A stretch of 64,000 bases of DNA from Lithospermum erythrorhizon (GCA_019722365.1 JADFUC010001774.1:1-64000), one strand, 5' to 3'. Counted from the stretch's first letter, positions 49,701 through 61,030 are shown. Numbers and translations are program-made. The notes: a model not told the origin generated them from the letters alone.

Positions 49701-52002
49701 ACATCTTGTAATATGACGCTTCAAAGAGTATTTCAGTTTCTTTGCTCAAAGTGTTAATTATTTTGAGTCAGTTTGACTAAGACATTTGAAATCTCTGAAC
49801 TGTCCCAGGGGATTGAACTATCTACATCAACATAGCCCTTATGCCATTATACACCGCGATCTTGATCCTTCGTAAGTCTTTTTTTCTCGTGCACCTAGAT
49901 TGTCAATTTGCATGAGTATGTAGATGGTATTCTATTTGATAAGTGTAGTTTATAATGAGCTTCCTCTAACCTATGACAGAAATATTTTGCGTGATGATAC
50001 TGGTCATCTGAAAGTAGCAGACTTTGGATTAAGCAAGCCACTTATACTTGCAAACAGGGTCAAGGAAGACAAGCCTCTAAGCTGCAAAGATGATTCTTGT
50101 AAGCTTCCTTCTCTTGGAGTGATTCTAATAATTTTTTAAATAATATTTTCTTTTTGTTACTTCTGTGATAAATTGTTGTCAAAGATATGAATTTGATTAT
50201 GTGGAAGAAAGTCTCAGTAAAAGTATTCAGATTTCGGTGATGATCTGGACATCCTTATTCTCTAAGTTGGAAATTCTTTGCATTGCTCTCTCAAATTTCT
50301 TGTCGCTATGTAGCTCCAGAGGTTTTCAAAAATGAAGAGTATGACACAAAAGTCGATGTTTTCTCATTCGCATTGATCTTACAAGAGGTAGTTGTCTCTC
50401 CCTTGTAATTTAAGGGAGTAAAAGTAATTTTTTTAACAAATAATACCAGAGCAATTTTCATGTTGCAGAGCAAAAAATATTGAAATACCACTCTTACCCC
50501 TTAATTAATGCATTCATTTTATTTAGTAGATTCAAGAGTTGTTAACTCTTTTTAATGGTAATAATTCAAAAAGGAAATGAAGTAAGGAACAACCACCCCC
50601 CCCCTTAGGCCGAATCAATATCAATACTCTATACTAGCTCATGCTTCAGAAACAACTTCTGCTACAGGTATATTAAAAGTTGAAAGTATAGACTCCAACC
50701 ACTGCGATGGGCTTCCTTGATAGTTGTATAAAAAGCAGAGCATGTTTTATAGTGAATATAAATGTGAAAGTTTCTTATTATTAGCTAATTTGCATTGATC
50801 TTACAAGATTGTTAGTCCTTGGCTTTACAAATCCACCTGTATTCTCTTAATACCTAATTGGTAGCATTGATAGCCACAACCACTAAAATTATACTCGTAT
50901 CAGATTGACAGAGAAAAAGTAAAGAAACAGAAAAACCACCTGGTGAGACAGTATGAGGGATTTGTTATGCTGACATTTTGTTTATGATATCTATCCTGAC
51001 CATGGCGTATCTATTCACTATGTGGCTTAGGTGACACTATCAATTACTAGTTGTTGCCTGTAGTTTCAGCATCTGAATGTTAATGCTGCATCATTCCTAT
51101 TTATTTGAGGATTTAGTTAATTTACAATTTTTGACATGCACGCACAGCCTGATTTGTCGATCTTAATGTGGTATTCTTAGATGATTGAAGGCTGTCGACC
51201 ATTTTCTGCCAAGAAAGAAGATGAAGTTGCTATAGCCTATGCTGCCAATGGTCGTCCTCCTTTTAGAGCCCCAGTAAAGCATTATGCGCATGGAGTTAAG
51301 GAGTATGTCTACCACATTTTCTCATAGACATGTTTATCTTATTCTTATATATATTGCCATCATCAATTTGAATTATGTAATTTTGTACTCTTTATTAGAC
51401 TTGTCCAATTTATTGGTCTTGTTTCAGATTATTTGTTCTTTCGGGTGTTTAACAACTAAAGACGGAGCATCTATTTTTCCAATATTCAGGTTGATTGAGG
51501 AATGCTGGAGTGAGAAACCTTCAAAGAGACCAACTTTTAAGCACATAATCCGGAAGCTGGAGTGGATACATCATACCTTCACACACAAACGACGGTGGAA
51601 GGTACTTTTGTTCTTCTGTCTCCCTATGTATGCCTCCTAACCATTTGTGCTTTTACATACTCCCTCCTCCTGATTTTGTTTGTTTGCCTGTTTCTTAGAG
51701 ATTCCCGAACGATATCATGATTCTCATATTTCTTGTATAACCCAACTTCTTAAATTTCAAAACAAGTCAGAACATGACAAACAATTTTTGAAGGGAGAGT
51801 AATAACTGGCGAACTGCAACGATGTATTATTATGTGCTATACCTCTATACCTCCAAGTTATTTTCATCACCATTCACCATTGACGTCGATTAGGTTTCAA
51901 ATTGTTTTACAGGTTAGACCACTGAGGTGCTTTCATGTTCTTGATGCGACATCAAGTTTGGGCAGCCATACATTATCATCTCATTCACCTGGTAGCATCT
52001 AG
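46746..52002 (+). CDS. Ankyrin-repeat Raf-like serine/threonine protein kinase (plant integrin-linked-kinase type, AT4G18950/BHP-like), 12 exons
   Basis: Exons: 46746-47123, 47998-48072, 48164-48259, 48568-48653, 48746-48866, 49529-49608, 49809-49871, 49980-50098, 50302-50387 (acceptor uncertain; 50314 if the next AG is used), 51181-51302, 51490-51601, 51913-52002. All join in frame to 475 residues, the usual family length. Residues ~58-150 are ankyrin repeats (RTALHVAAC, DPKDRWGSTP). The kinase domain follows: a degenerate Gly loop (TKGTF, ~183), VAVK Lys199, HRDLDPSN with catalytic Asp296, DFG at 314-316, APE at 344-346, and a basic KRRWKVRPL tail. Family knowledge: plant C-group Raf-like kinases; Arabidopsis BHP acts in blue-light stomatal opening. 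That role here is inference. All introns start GT. All end AG except intron 8. The start ATG gives MVDLAEGDE; an in-frame TTG two codons upstream is ignored. Confidence 0.92.
50099..50301 (+). other. Intron 8 with a missing canonical acceptor
   Basis: The donor T|GTAAGC is strong. Homologous coding sequence (C-R-Y-V-A-P-E) resumes at 50302, but the bases before it are AAATTTCTT, with no AG. Inserting GCAG would give a normal TTTCTTGCAG|GTCGC. The nearest AG is at 50312-50313 (TATGTAG). It keeps the frame but removes four codons and changes D-D-S-C-R-Y-V-A-P-E to D-D-S-S-P-E. Upstream AGs at ~50230 and ~50266 lead to stops. Confidence 0.75.
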
Positions 52003-52138
52003 TTGAAAAACTAGATGATACTATGTCGATCTATGCATGTTATTATGATGTACGAACCGTTTTAGGTGGCCTAACTTTTGTGATTGTGTACCGCCCTTAA
52101 TTGTTTATGAGGTATAAACATCAAAAGGGGTAATTGAT
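52003..52138 (+). other. 3' flank of the kinase gene
   Basis: About 136 bp between the TAG stop and the copia LTR. No AATAAA is visible here, so the polyadenylation signal may be non-canonical or lie in the LTR beyond. Confidence 0.5.
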
Positions 52139-52366
52139 TGTTATGAAACCCCGGATATCGAATGGGTACCAATGGCACCACAAAGAAATCTTCAAAATGA
52201 TATATATGTTCTTTCTTTTGAAAGTTTTGGTGTGTTTATTATGCTTGGCAATGGAGGGTATTTATACTACAAATTACACGCCCAATACTATTGAAATACT
52301 CCTATTATTATTCATTTTACATTGATATTTCAACGTTGTGAAATTAGTTTATTAGCTCACATTTAT
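52139..52366 (-). repeat. 3' LTR of the copia element (~228 bp)
   Basis: On the + strand it starts TGTTATGAAACCCCGGATATC and ends near CTCACATTTATA. It aligns through AAATGATATATAT, TTGAAAGTTTT, GGTATTTATACTACAA and TTGATATTTCAAC with the right LTR. On the element's strand TTGTAGTATAAATACC contains a TATA box. Confidence 0.8.
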
Positions 52367-53429
52367 ATTCATTTTGAAATGTCGAATAATCGCGATTACG
52401 TAGGGCACATGTTGCGCAGATTAAGCAGCATGAGGCCAAACTTCCGATTGGGACAAAACCCATGGGAAAAATCACAATAGTATCTTTCTCGATGAAAGCA
52501 TGGAGTAGTTCTTCAAAAATAAAGTGATGTGGCGCGTTCCGTCTTTTTTGGATATTAGCCCAGCCGATGTCGGAAGAGCCTTTGTGAAAGGAAGAGATGC
52601 TTTACATTATCCAGCGAAACCCAGTTATCACCCCGGATATCTACCTCCTTGTTTTGCTCAAGTTCTTGAGTGAATAGAAAAGAAGCTTGGGGATGTGTTT
52701 GGTCACTATCGCTTTTTGATATATCGCCTTCTTTCGTACGGAGTAGCAGCGTGCGTTGTCTTACATTACATAATTTTGGATTCTTATCAAATGGTAAACG
52801 GGATACTCTTGGGATATGTTGTCATCGGCTGATCTTAACCATCACTTGACTCTTTAACAACCGTGAAGAGCTATTGCTTGACATGATTTGAAGAAGTTGT
52901 TACAAAGTGCTGCTTTTTGGGATCTCCGGATATTGTAGTGTCACCATATGTAAATACATACCGATGCGTGATTTAGCGTTATGTGGATCGGCAGGAATAA
53001 CACGCATGTCACCGCATAACCAAGCAAAGCGGTTTTGTATTGTTAGAAATCGTCGCTTGAATCGAGCGTCTGCCAGAAAGATGTCCGAAATATATGTTTA
53101 TCCACTTTCGATGTCTACTTTGTAGGACCAGGCTAATCTTGCTAGTAAATTAGGCTATGTAATTCTTTCACCAAATTGTAGCGAATACATTAAGGCTCAA
53201 TTGCTTATTTGAGGTATGAGTGCTTGAGTACCAAGATCTTCTTCATTTTCTTCCCTTAGGGCTGAGGAAGGGATCTTTTTCAATATTAAGTGTTACGCCC
53301 ATCGTCGGATACTTAAAGGGTTTGTCTTATCCATATTCAAGCCTTTTTAATACCCTTTACGTATATTAAATTTGATTGGTGTACCAAAATACCATTTTTA
53401 GTACTCGTCGTAAACCAAAAGCGAACTTA

Positions 53430-54115
53430 ATTGGCTGGAATCTTTCATTTCAAATTCTTTCTTTTCAAGTAATTCATTGCTTAACTTTACGATTTCTTTT
53501 ATTAGTTCGATAATATTTAGATCGTCAGCGTAGGCAGCGATGATTACAAAACTCGAATATTGTTTTCTTTATAAAAACACAAGGACAAAATAGGATTATT
53601 GGCGTAGTCCTCTTTAAGTAAATATTCACTTAGCCTATTATACCACGATGCGTCGGATTGTTTTTAACCCATAAAGTGAACTTTGCAACCTAATTGCATC
53701 ACGTTTGTGGGTTTAGATGTTTGATCATTTTTAAATCCTTCGAATTTTTCATGTATATATCACTATCCGTGATCCATATAAATAAGGCAGTAACAACATC
53801 CATAAGATGCATATCAAGATTATTGAATCTTGACAAACCTATTAAATAAGCGAAAATGTGAATCCATAACAAGGAGAATAAGGTACCTCATAATCAATTC
53901 CGGGTCTTTGAGAAAAAACCTTATGCAACAAAGGCCGAGGCGCTTGTATCTTTACAATCTCGTTTTCTCGTTTAAGTTTTCTCACAAAATACCACTTATA
54001 ACCAACGGGTTTCACATACCCAACCGAGGAATAGTCACAATAGGCTCAAATACTTTTCAATTTTTAAAATTTCGGTCGATGTCTATTGCATCTTTCCATT
54101 TGGCCAATCAGTGAG
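53430..54115 (-). pseudogene. Copia reverse transcriptase remnant
   Basis: Minus-strand translation near 53660-53560 gives WYNRLSEYLLKEDYANNPI, and then after a frameshift CPCVFIKK. A second shift near 53545 opens AYADDLNII, the copia form of the Y-x-D-D polymerase site (usually YVDDLNII). Further right (53880-54110), fragments such as KVFEPIV match the 'xVFGPV..TP' lead-in of copia reverse transcriptases. The protein is broken by at least two frameshifts and one or more stops, so it is inactive. The + strand frame at 53830-54114 is a shadow of this region. Confidence 0.8.
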
Positions 54116-54475
54116 CACTTGACATTGACTATAGGATGCAGGTTCGGGATCATCATTTCATTCTGTTTCATATGCATTGGAGAATGCAAATATTTCATCA
54201 ATATATATTTTCGGTTCCAAGATTTCACAGCATTAACATAATTGTTAAAATCACGAGATCATTCTTATTTTAGGTTTCATTATCCAATAATCTCATTTTA
54301 AATCACGCGTCTTTCTTGAGAGCACTTTCTATCGGGCTTATCATTTATCATTTAGTGTCTTATCAAGATCACTTTTAAATTTAAATATCAATCTTTTTCT
54401 AACCCTTTTCTTTTTAGAGTTTTTATCCTTAGAACCAGGCAGCCACGCTTGGCGTGCCTTGGATATCTTTGCTCG

Positions 54476-54815
54476 TCATTTTTGCTTCGGAATTTCAATA
54501 CGAGAAGGAGTATTAATAGCTGGTACATGTGACTTTGTCACTCTTTTCATATCAGTAAATGAATCTGGCAATTGATTTGCTAAGCCTTGTAAGTGCACAA
54601 TTTTCTTTACATTTTCTTCCCATGATTTATTATACGGGTCCTGATACAGTAAAGATGGCACATACCACGTTATGTCCTTTTCTGACTGTTTCTTTTCTCC
54701 TCCTAGAGGAGGAAAAACTGTCTCGTCGAAATGACAATCAGCAAACCTTGCCTGAAAAACATCACCTGTTAAAGGTTCAAGATATCTAATAATAGAGGGT
54801 GACTCATACCTACAT
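54476..54815 (-). pseudogene. Copia integrase C-terminal region to linker, longest open remnant
   Basis: An open minus-strand stretch of ~110 codons reads YESPSIIRYLEPLTGDVF, then RFADCHFDETVFPPLGG, and later HLQGLANQLPDSFTD and VTKSHVPAINTPSRIEIP. These are hallmark strings of the plant Ty1/copia polyprotein between integrase and reverse transcriptase. Just upstream, in another frame, KIFGCAAYV (~54870-54900) is the integrase 'FGC-xYV' motif, so at least one frameshift separates them. Confidence 0.88.
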
Positions 54816-56499
54816 ATACTTGACCTCGCTGAGGTCCGTCTTTGTTCTTTGTGGTTGAGCTATTGGTACACATAAGCTGCACAACCAAAAATCTTTAGAT
54901 GGAAAATATGGCAGTTCTTGACCAGTACAAGTTGATATGGGTATGTTTATATGATTAGCGCTTGGTCTTAAGCATTATTAATGATACTGTGTAAAATTGC
55001 ATGACCCGTATAATGGCGGTAATTTGTTTTTCATTATCAATGAAGGTCACAGCAATATCTTGAAGACGTTTAATTAATATTCGGCTAAACCATTTTTGTG
55101 TATGCACATGAGGGAGCAGGAATATTCAACAGGTAATTCCAATTGACATGTAATTATTAAATGATTAGGATATAAAAGATTCATTATTAATTCTTCTTTC
55201 TTTTATAGTATAATGAGGAAATTATATGTAATTTGATTGTTTGAGGCAAAGAAATCTTGCAAATGCCATATCTCGACTTGACAATAACAATGACCAAATC
55301 TGAATGCATTCGATTAATCTTTAATAAAAATCTGCCAGAAGATAGTCCGGATGGTGGATGGATAGGTCCGCGTATATAGCCTTGAATTCTTTCAAGAAAT
55401 GCGGTATTCCGTGTGAAGTTTGCATGGTGCGTATATAGTTATTAATTTTCTAGAGAAACGAAGCTTCGCGTATTACGGTATTAATCTTTAAACCTTTCAA
55501 GGATGGCCATGTACTTTCAATTATTTTTCGTCATTGTGGAGCCGGGATGACCTAGCGATCGTACCCGCAGAAATGGGTTTTGGGATCTTCTTTTTATTAC
55601 TAAAGATTGCAGAACAATTTCAAAGTCTTCCAGTGCCAATGCAATCGGAAGGTAATTACAGTAGTTTCTCTAATATTTTCTTCTTTCCCCAGAAACACTA
55701 CTTGATGTCTGAGGATCTTATTTCATTACTTTTAGTTATTGTTTAGTGTCGTACCCTTGACGATATGTCATTTAAAACTTAACCGAGTTTCTTTTTGACT
55801 TTGGAGAATACAAAGCGTCATTAATGACAAATTTTTGTTCCATTTGGTAATATGAACATGACATTTTTGATCAACTAATCAAGTGCGAGGACTGAAATTG
55901 TGATAATTCTTTAACTTTGGTAGGATTGATGTCGGTAAAATATGTCTTAGCGAGGATTGTGTGGGTTGTTCCAGCATGCAGGATCTGAAATGTCTCCAAC
56001 GGGTTTCATGTTAAGCCTTCTTTGAAACATGTAATGATATAAGACTTAAGAAGAGTAAATCTAACCTGACATATAATCCGCTATTATTTCATAGATATAA
56101 GGCAAACATTACATACTAAAGTCACACGTACTACAGACACAAGAAAGATTATTCATCCATAGCGTTATTGAAACATAAAGTAGTTCATCATATCAAATTT
56201 TCTTTAATCTAAGTTCATTTCATTTGTTCCATCGCCCCCAAAGTGCGGCCTCAGATATCTGATCGTCGAGGTTAGTATTGCATTAAGTTACTTCGCTTTT
56301 CTTTTCCGTTTCCTTTTTCTTCTGGTCTTTATATCTTTTCTGAATGTTCGGGCGTTATCGCCCCTAGACCAATAGTGACCTTTCTTTCGCGTCGTAACAC
56401 AAATTGTCATTATTTTTCAATGAACCTTCTTGGATTTTCTTTACCGCTTTTCTTGTCGATTTGGGTAATTTACGGTAAGTCTCTTTAGCAGAATTCACG

Positions 56500-57900
56500 A
56501 AATCACGTCCGTGACCTGAAACCACGAAAATTACCAGGCCCACTTGACCACGGCCTCGACCTCTGAATCGTCGTAACTACCACGACCCTTAAAGTCGTTG
56601 CATTTATACGGAAATGCCATTGTTCAGTCAGGCGTAATACGATGGTTTTAGTAAAGACTTCGTTATTCTTTTACGCCATCAAAAAGGGCATGCCCAATTC
56701 GGGCGTATTTTTGTTCCACCGTTCTATATTGTTCTTTACGCGATATTTGGCAGTCATGAAAGCGTTAGAAATGTTTTTCTAATTTTTCCCCTTCGGTTAC
56801 AGAATTTTACAATATTCTAATTGTGATACAATAATTTTAAATAAGGCGAGTTGTAATCAATAACACTTTTTAAAGTCTTGGAACTCGGTTTATTTCCATT
56901 AAATACGTTCTTTGCGGGCAAAAGAACTTCCGCAGGTATCAAATCTTTTCTTTGAGTTCTTCCATAAGAACTTAGGATCCTCTTTACATTCGAACTCATT
57001 CTAAATTGTAGAGAGCATCATCAAGATGATCCACCATTAGTCTTATGGCTTTAGATTTTTAAATGTAAAGTTAACTAACCCCATAACTTTTTCTTTTCTG
57101 CTTTTCAATCGTTTCGATGTTTTGTGCATTATCTATTCGAGTAGAGATTTTTGAGCCGCATCTGAGATATTTTATAACTTTGTTTGCCCAAAGACATGTA
57201 GTTGTCTCCTTTGGCCTGAGGTTAGAGGAGCGAGAGTTGAGCTTATAGTTGGACATTTCTATCAAATCACAAACAAAGCGCCAATCAATCGAAAATGACA
57301 TTTTATTCAATATTACGTTCTACGCGTTGTCACGTAGATTGAAATCTTTATTCAATTACAAATACGTGTTCACTCTTCATGGAAATCTCTATCGAGAAAC
57401 AAAAATAAACAATCGAGTTAAAGATTAGAAATGGTAAAATACTAATTACCAAAAATGTTGTCATTCACTTACTATCTCTTCCAACTTTAATAAAACCCGT
57501 TATGAAGAGAGAGTGCCGTTATAGTGACAAACACTAGAAAATATTTTTCCATTGGCCAGATGCGTTATAAAACTCTTTGAGAAAGATGTTTAGAAATGTG
57601 GAAGGGAATGAAGTATTTAGGGTGAAATTTTGAGAAGTGTCCGTTATTGTTACGCAATTTCACGACCGTTTGAGGATAGTAAACAAAAATAATAATTTTC
57701 TTGTTCATTACCGTTAGAAAAAGGGAAGGAAAAATATTTTTTAAGTGTGTTAAATATGATGTAATCTCGTTTAGAAGATGCACATAATGCATGATCATCT
57801 ACGATAAATGAACATATGATAATGAAAGCCACATATGATTATAAACAAATAATTAAGTACTGATAACAAATAAAATAAGATGACCTGATAGTTAGATAAT
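56500..57900 (-). pseudogene. Copia gag and 5' internal remnants
   Basis: Position in the element, and an R/G-rich minus-strand stretch at ~56540-56600 (GGTCGAGGCCGTGGTCAAG), fit the RGRG region near the nucleocapsid. Frames of 60-79 codons on the minus strand are all that remain. I could not identify a clean CCHC knuckle. Confidence 0.45.
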
Positions 57901-58099
57901 AATATAATTGGGGTGTTTTATACTCTGGCCTAAGTTATAAGTAAATAAACACGATATGAAGATTTAACTCTCCGCTCAAAATAACCGTAGCATTACGAGC
58001 ACTTGGCCCGGGATGCTAGTTTTCCATAATATAGCCACGCTTATTATAGATCATTGAAGGCGGAGATGTAGTTTTATAGCATTGGCAAATAACGACAAT

Positions 58100-58410
58100 A
58101 ATAAATAATAAGCATTTCCCAACTATAGAATACTTGACATATAGCAGTTATCTATAATTGGCTCTAATTATAGAATACTTGACATATAGCCGGGTTATAC
58201 ATATGAGGGTAAAAGCAATAAAATAATAATAAGCGCTCACGATTATAGAATCGCAGCGTATAGCGGGTTATCATAATGAGCTGCGGTTATAGAATACTTG
58301 ACATATAGCCAGTTATCTATAACAGGGGTAAAACATAAAATAATAATACACGCTCTAATTATAGAATACTTGACATATTGCCGATTCTATAATAAGGGTA
58401 AAACATAACA
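58100..58410. repeat. Tandem repeat in the copia leader, two alternating spacings
   Basis: TATAGAATACTTGACATAT and close variants recur at about 58124, 58171, 58239, 58283 and 58359, followed by AGC.GTTATCTATAA and, in every second unit, GGGTAAAACATAA. Spacings alternate at about 45 and 70 bp, so the true period is about 115 bp. It sits between the 5' LTR and gag. Confidence 0.75.
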
Positions 58411-58488
58411 AAATAAATATCAAAAGTGATAAGGATATATAATATCTTTAATAGTAGCGATTCTTATAGAAACGTCGTCTTGATAACG

Positions 58489-58715
58489 TGTTATAAAACC
58501 GGATATCAAATGGCTCAAACTAACACACAAAGTACTCAAATGATATATATATTTATTTCTTTTTTGAAAGTTTTTAGTGTGTTGTTATGTAACGATAGGA
58601 GGATATTTATACTACAATTACCCCCACTTATCTTATTCAAATACTCACATTCTTGATACGTTTTGCATTGATATTTCAACATTTGTGGGCTAAGTTTATT
58701 AAGCTCACATTTACA
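58489..58715 (-). repeat. 5' LTR of the copia element (~227 bp)
   Basis: TGTTATAAAACCGGATATCA to CTCACATTTACA on the + strand, paired with 52139-52366. The two copies are easily alignable but have many substitutions and small gaps, so the insertion is old. Confidence 0.8.
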
Positions 58716-59384
58716 ACGATGATTTGATTTTTTCTGGATTGTTTTGTCTATGATGTGGCAATTGATCTAATTGGATATTGTTAAAGCTTGTGTGACATTA
58801 TCGGTCCCAGGCAGGATAAGAGAGGGGGTTCACTTTCCCGGGTGTTACACGGTATAACATTGCCATATCCGGATTTGATAAGGGACAACAGAAAATTTTC
58901 TCGAAATCCAAATATGAAAACAAAATATTAGGGCGTTCACAAATAGGCTACGCTAAATGCGTCTGAATCATCAAATGAGCAGGACCCGATGTCGATCCAT
59001 TGTGAGACCAAGCATCGTAGACTTAGTTCATCGCGAGACCATGACAGCAGCGATACCAAGTCCCATCAGCAGACCAAAATGGCGATGCGAGTCCATCCTT
59101 GAGGCAGCGCAATACGAGTCCGCCGAGGAGGCCCGGAGTCTGTCGCGAGACCAAGAGCTGGCGATACGGAAGGTCCATCAGGAAGACCAAGAATCACGAG
59201 ACCATGTCCAAGATCGTATCCAGGTCCAAGCCAAATCAAATCAAATCAAGTCCAAGTCAAGTCAAATCAAGTTCGAGCCTGGAAGCTCAAGTATAGACAT
59301 TGGCATCACATTGAGCTTGACTAGATTGATAGTTGAATCCCTTCGATTAGATAAATTTATATGTACATCGAAGAGTTTCATCTA
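58716..59384. repeat. Unassigned segment with a degenerate ~31 bp repeat and an AAGTC-rich run
   Basis: 58975-59230 is built from imperfect units around GTCCATCGCGAGACCAA spaced ~30 bp. 59228-59275 is a run of TCAAATCAAATCAAGTCC-type words. The open frame 58957-59385 (142 codons) covers exactly this repeat and has a low-complexity product (DRIQVQAKSNQIKSKSSQIK), so I treat it as a by-product of the repeat. GGTGTTACAC at 58841 could be an LTR end or start. Confidence 0.5.
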
Positions 59385-59567
59385 GAGGGTTTTATTCATT
59401 ATAAATAGGACTAATGATCACGTTGATCACCTATGTTTAACCCGTGTTCCCTTTTGATTACCTACGTTTCAAAGGGTGTTTACGACGTCGCTAACTTCCA
59501 GTATTTCTCTTGGTTTTTGATCCAAATTTTCGTTATGTCACCGTTAAGTTGTCATGTGCCACAGATG
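59385..59567. repeat. Outer left arm of a foldback element
   Basis: GTTGATCACCTATGTTTAAC and CCAAATTTTCGTTATGTCAC, then GTTAAGTTGTCAT, match the reverse complement of 62225-62080 in the same order. The arm is interrupted at ~59567 by a retroelement fragment and resumes at ~61031. Confidence 0.55.
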
Positions 59568-59632
59568 TGAGATCTATTATCACTTTGCTAAGTGCGATTA
59601 GTGAGATCTATTATCACTTTGCTATGTGCATT
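59568..59632. repeat. Direct duplication of a ~28 bp word
   Basis: TGAGATCTATTATCACTTTG followed by CTAAGTGC and then, six bases later, the same word followed by CTATGTGC. It lies at the presumed LTR start. Confidence 0.7.
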
Positions 59633-60300
59633 GTTTGTGTTGGCCTTATACTTCGGTATAAGTGCAGTGTTTATTAGCGATTGGTTCGTTTCCTACGGAG
59701 TAGACGGATCGGCGTATCTTGGCGTTAGAGGTTGGTATGCTTAGAGACCATGAGATATAGAGGTGATCACTAGAGTTATAATTAGTTGTTGAGTCTCGTG
59801 ATTTCATTACAGCGGGTGATTATTAATGCCTTATTTGAGACCCGCTTACAACCTTATCTTAACGTGTTATTTTGAGACGCTTCTTTGGAATCTTGTTGTA
59901 TGACTTTATTAGGTGTCACGGATATACGTATTTAATCGCTTAATGGCCACTTGTGGTATGCGTCTCGCTCATTATGGTTTAAGTTTCACCCGCTGTGTTA
60001 AGTTTTTCACTAAGCTTAGCGACTTCGCCTTTTTAAGCTTTGGGCGGCGTTTCGTTTAATGCCGGGTTGACGGTGACTAGTTGAGCGGGGGGAGGGTACA
60101 TTGGAGTGTTTGTTCAGTGGCTAGGTGAGCATCGTGTGGTTGAGGATCCCTCGCGATCTCATTTGATGTATTGTCAACCGTTTTTGATTGTTGTACTTTA
60201 TTTTTTAAAGGTAGCCGTCGGTGAGATTGTTTTGGATTAGGAATCACGGTACTTACTCTGGGTTGTAGCACTGCCAGGCATTCTTTGTTTATTTGGGATA

Positions 60301-60322
60301 TGTTGTATATATATATATATAT
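60301..60322. repeat. (TA)n microsatellite
   Basis: A run of about nine TA units within the gypsy LTR. Confidence 0.9.
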
Positions 60323-60523
60323 GGAGTTGGTTGGTTAGATATCTACTGATCGATTGTAATTTTAAAAGCATTTTATTGAGAAATTAATTGTAATCAAATT
60401 TTGGATGAAAAAGTAGTTAACTTTAAGAGGTAATTAGATCCGTGATGTATGGTGACTCTGGTGTTCCGGATTATAATGATTCTCACCTCAGGGCGGCCGA
60501 CCTGGGGCGGGTCGTTACAGTTT

Positions 60524-60535
60524 TGGTATCAGAGC
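60524..60535 (+). promoter_or_regulatory. Retroelement primer-binding site (initiator tRNA-Met type)
   Basis: TGGTATCAGAGC four bases after the LTR terminus GTCGTTACA. This is the best-preserved LTR/primer junction in the window and the reference for reading the decayed one near 440-461. Confidence 0.9.
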
Positions 60536-61030
60536 TTAGGTTTCAGATTACTTGGGTTATCTGTGTGGTTGTGTGTCGACTTGTTTTTCCTTGAGTCGTT
60601 GTGAGTGGTGTCTTTTTGTTGAAAAAAAATCTGAGTCTTTTTCTTTTGTTGTAGTGATGAGGATTAGAGAGTGCGTGGAAGGGGTAAATTTGGCTGGGGA
60701 GTAGGCGGAGGTGCGAGGGGTAGGCTAGAGGAGGCCGGTGGTAGGGGGTATATCTGGCTCGATGAGTGCAGGCGTGGACGGCGGGGTCGGAGGTGTGTGC
60801 CGAGCATGTTGAGGAGGATGAGGTAGACCTCGGAGAGAAAGTGTAAATGCTCGGTGGCGAGTAGGGAGGTCGAATTCAGTAAGTTGTTTGACGGTTTTAG
60901 AGGTCTCAGTTTCCGGGGTTCGCTTGAGCGAGGCTAAATAAATTCATCAAGGGACATGAGTCCCATCTTTGGTGATGGGGATTGTGGGCGAGATGAGGTG
61001 AAGTTTTACTCAGCATAGACTTCACGGATG

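Larger units (their letters stand above)
52139..58715 (-). mobile_element. Decayed full-length Ty1/copia retrotransposon, minus strand (~6.6 kb)
   Basis: Two similar terminal repeats (52139-52366 and 58489-58715) bracket minus-strand remains of a copia polyprotein in the correct order. From right to left: gag remnants with a RGRG-like stretch (~56540-56600), the end of integrase (~54480-54900), then reverse transcriptase (~53430-54110). The primer site beside the right LTR reads CGTTATCAAGAC, a decayed iMet-type site. Multiple frameshifts and stops mean the element cannot be autonomous. The target duplication is unclear (TTGAT and ACGAT). It lies immediately downstream of, and antisense to, the kinase gene. 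Confidence 0.85.
59568..61025 (+). mobile_element. Ty3/gypsy fragment: LTR, primer site and gag start, inserted in the foldback arm
   Basis: The LTR ends GGGGCGGGTCGTTACA at 60519, followed by a perfect iMet-type primer site. After ~120 bp of leader comes a G-rich, frameshifted gag-like stretch (60660-61020; GTCTCAGTTTCCGGGG and related words). Homology to the inverted arm stops at ~59567 and resumes at ~61031, with AGATG/GGATG followed by TGA at both edges, so the fragment looks like an insertion. Polymerase and 3' LTR are absent. The probable LTR extent is ~59568-60519. It has opposite orientation to the other gypsy copies here. Confidence 0.6.

Noticed and set aside
49924..50139. Read-through of exon 8 into intron 8 as an alternative C-terminus
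   Set aside because: The strong donor T|GTAAGC and clear downstream kinase homology make splicing much more likely, despite the odd acceptor.
51284..51640. 118-codon frame as a separate gene
   Set aside because: It reads through intron 10 into exon 11 of the kinase. Only the part after 51490 matches kinase sequence.
58841..58870. TGTTACACGGTATAACATTG as an LTR end with a second primer site
   Set aside because: It resembles LTR-end plus iMet-site wording, but the match to TGGTATCAGAGC is poor and no partner LTR was found. Left unassigned.
58957..59385. 142-codon + strand frame as a gene
   Set aside because: It coincides with a degenerate ~31 bp repeat and an AAGTC-rich run. The product is low-complexity, with no start context and no similarity that I recognise.
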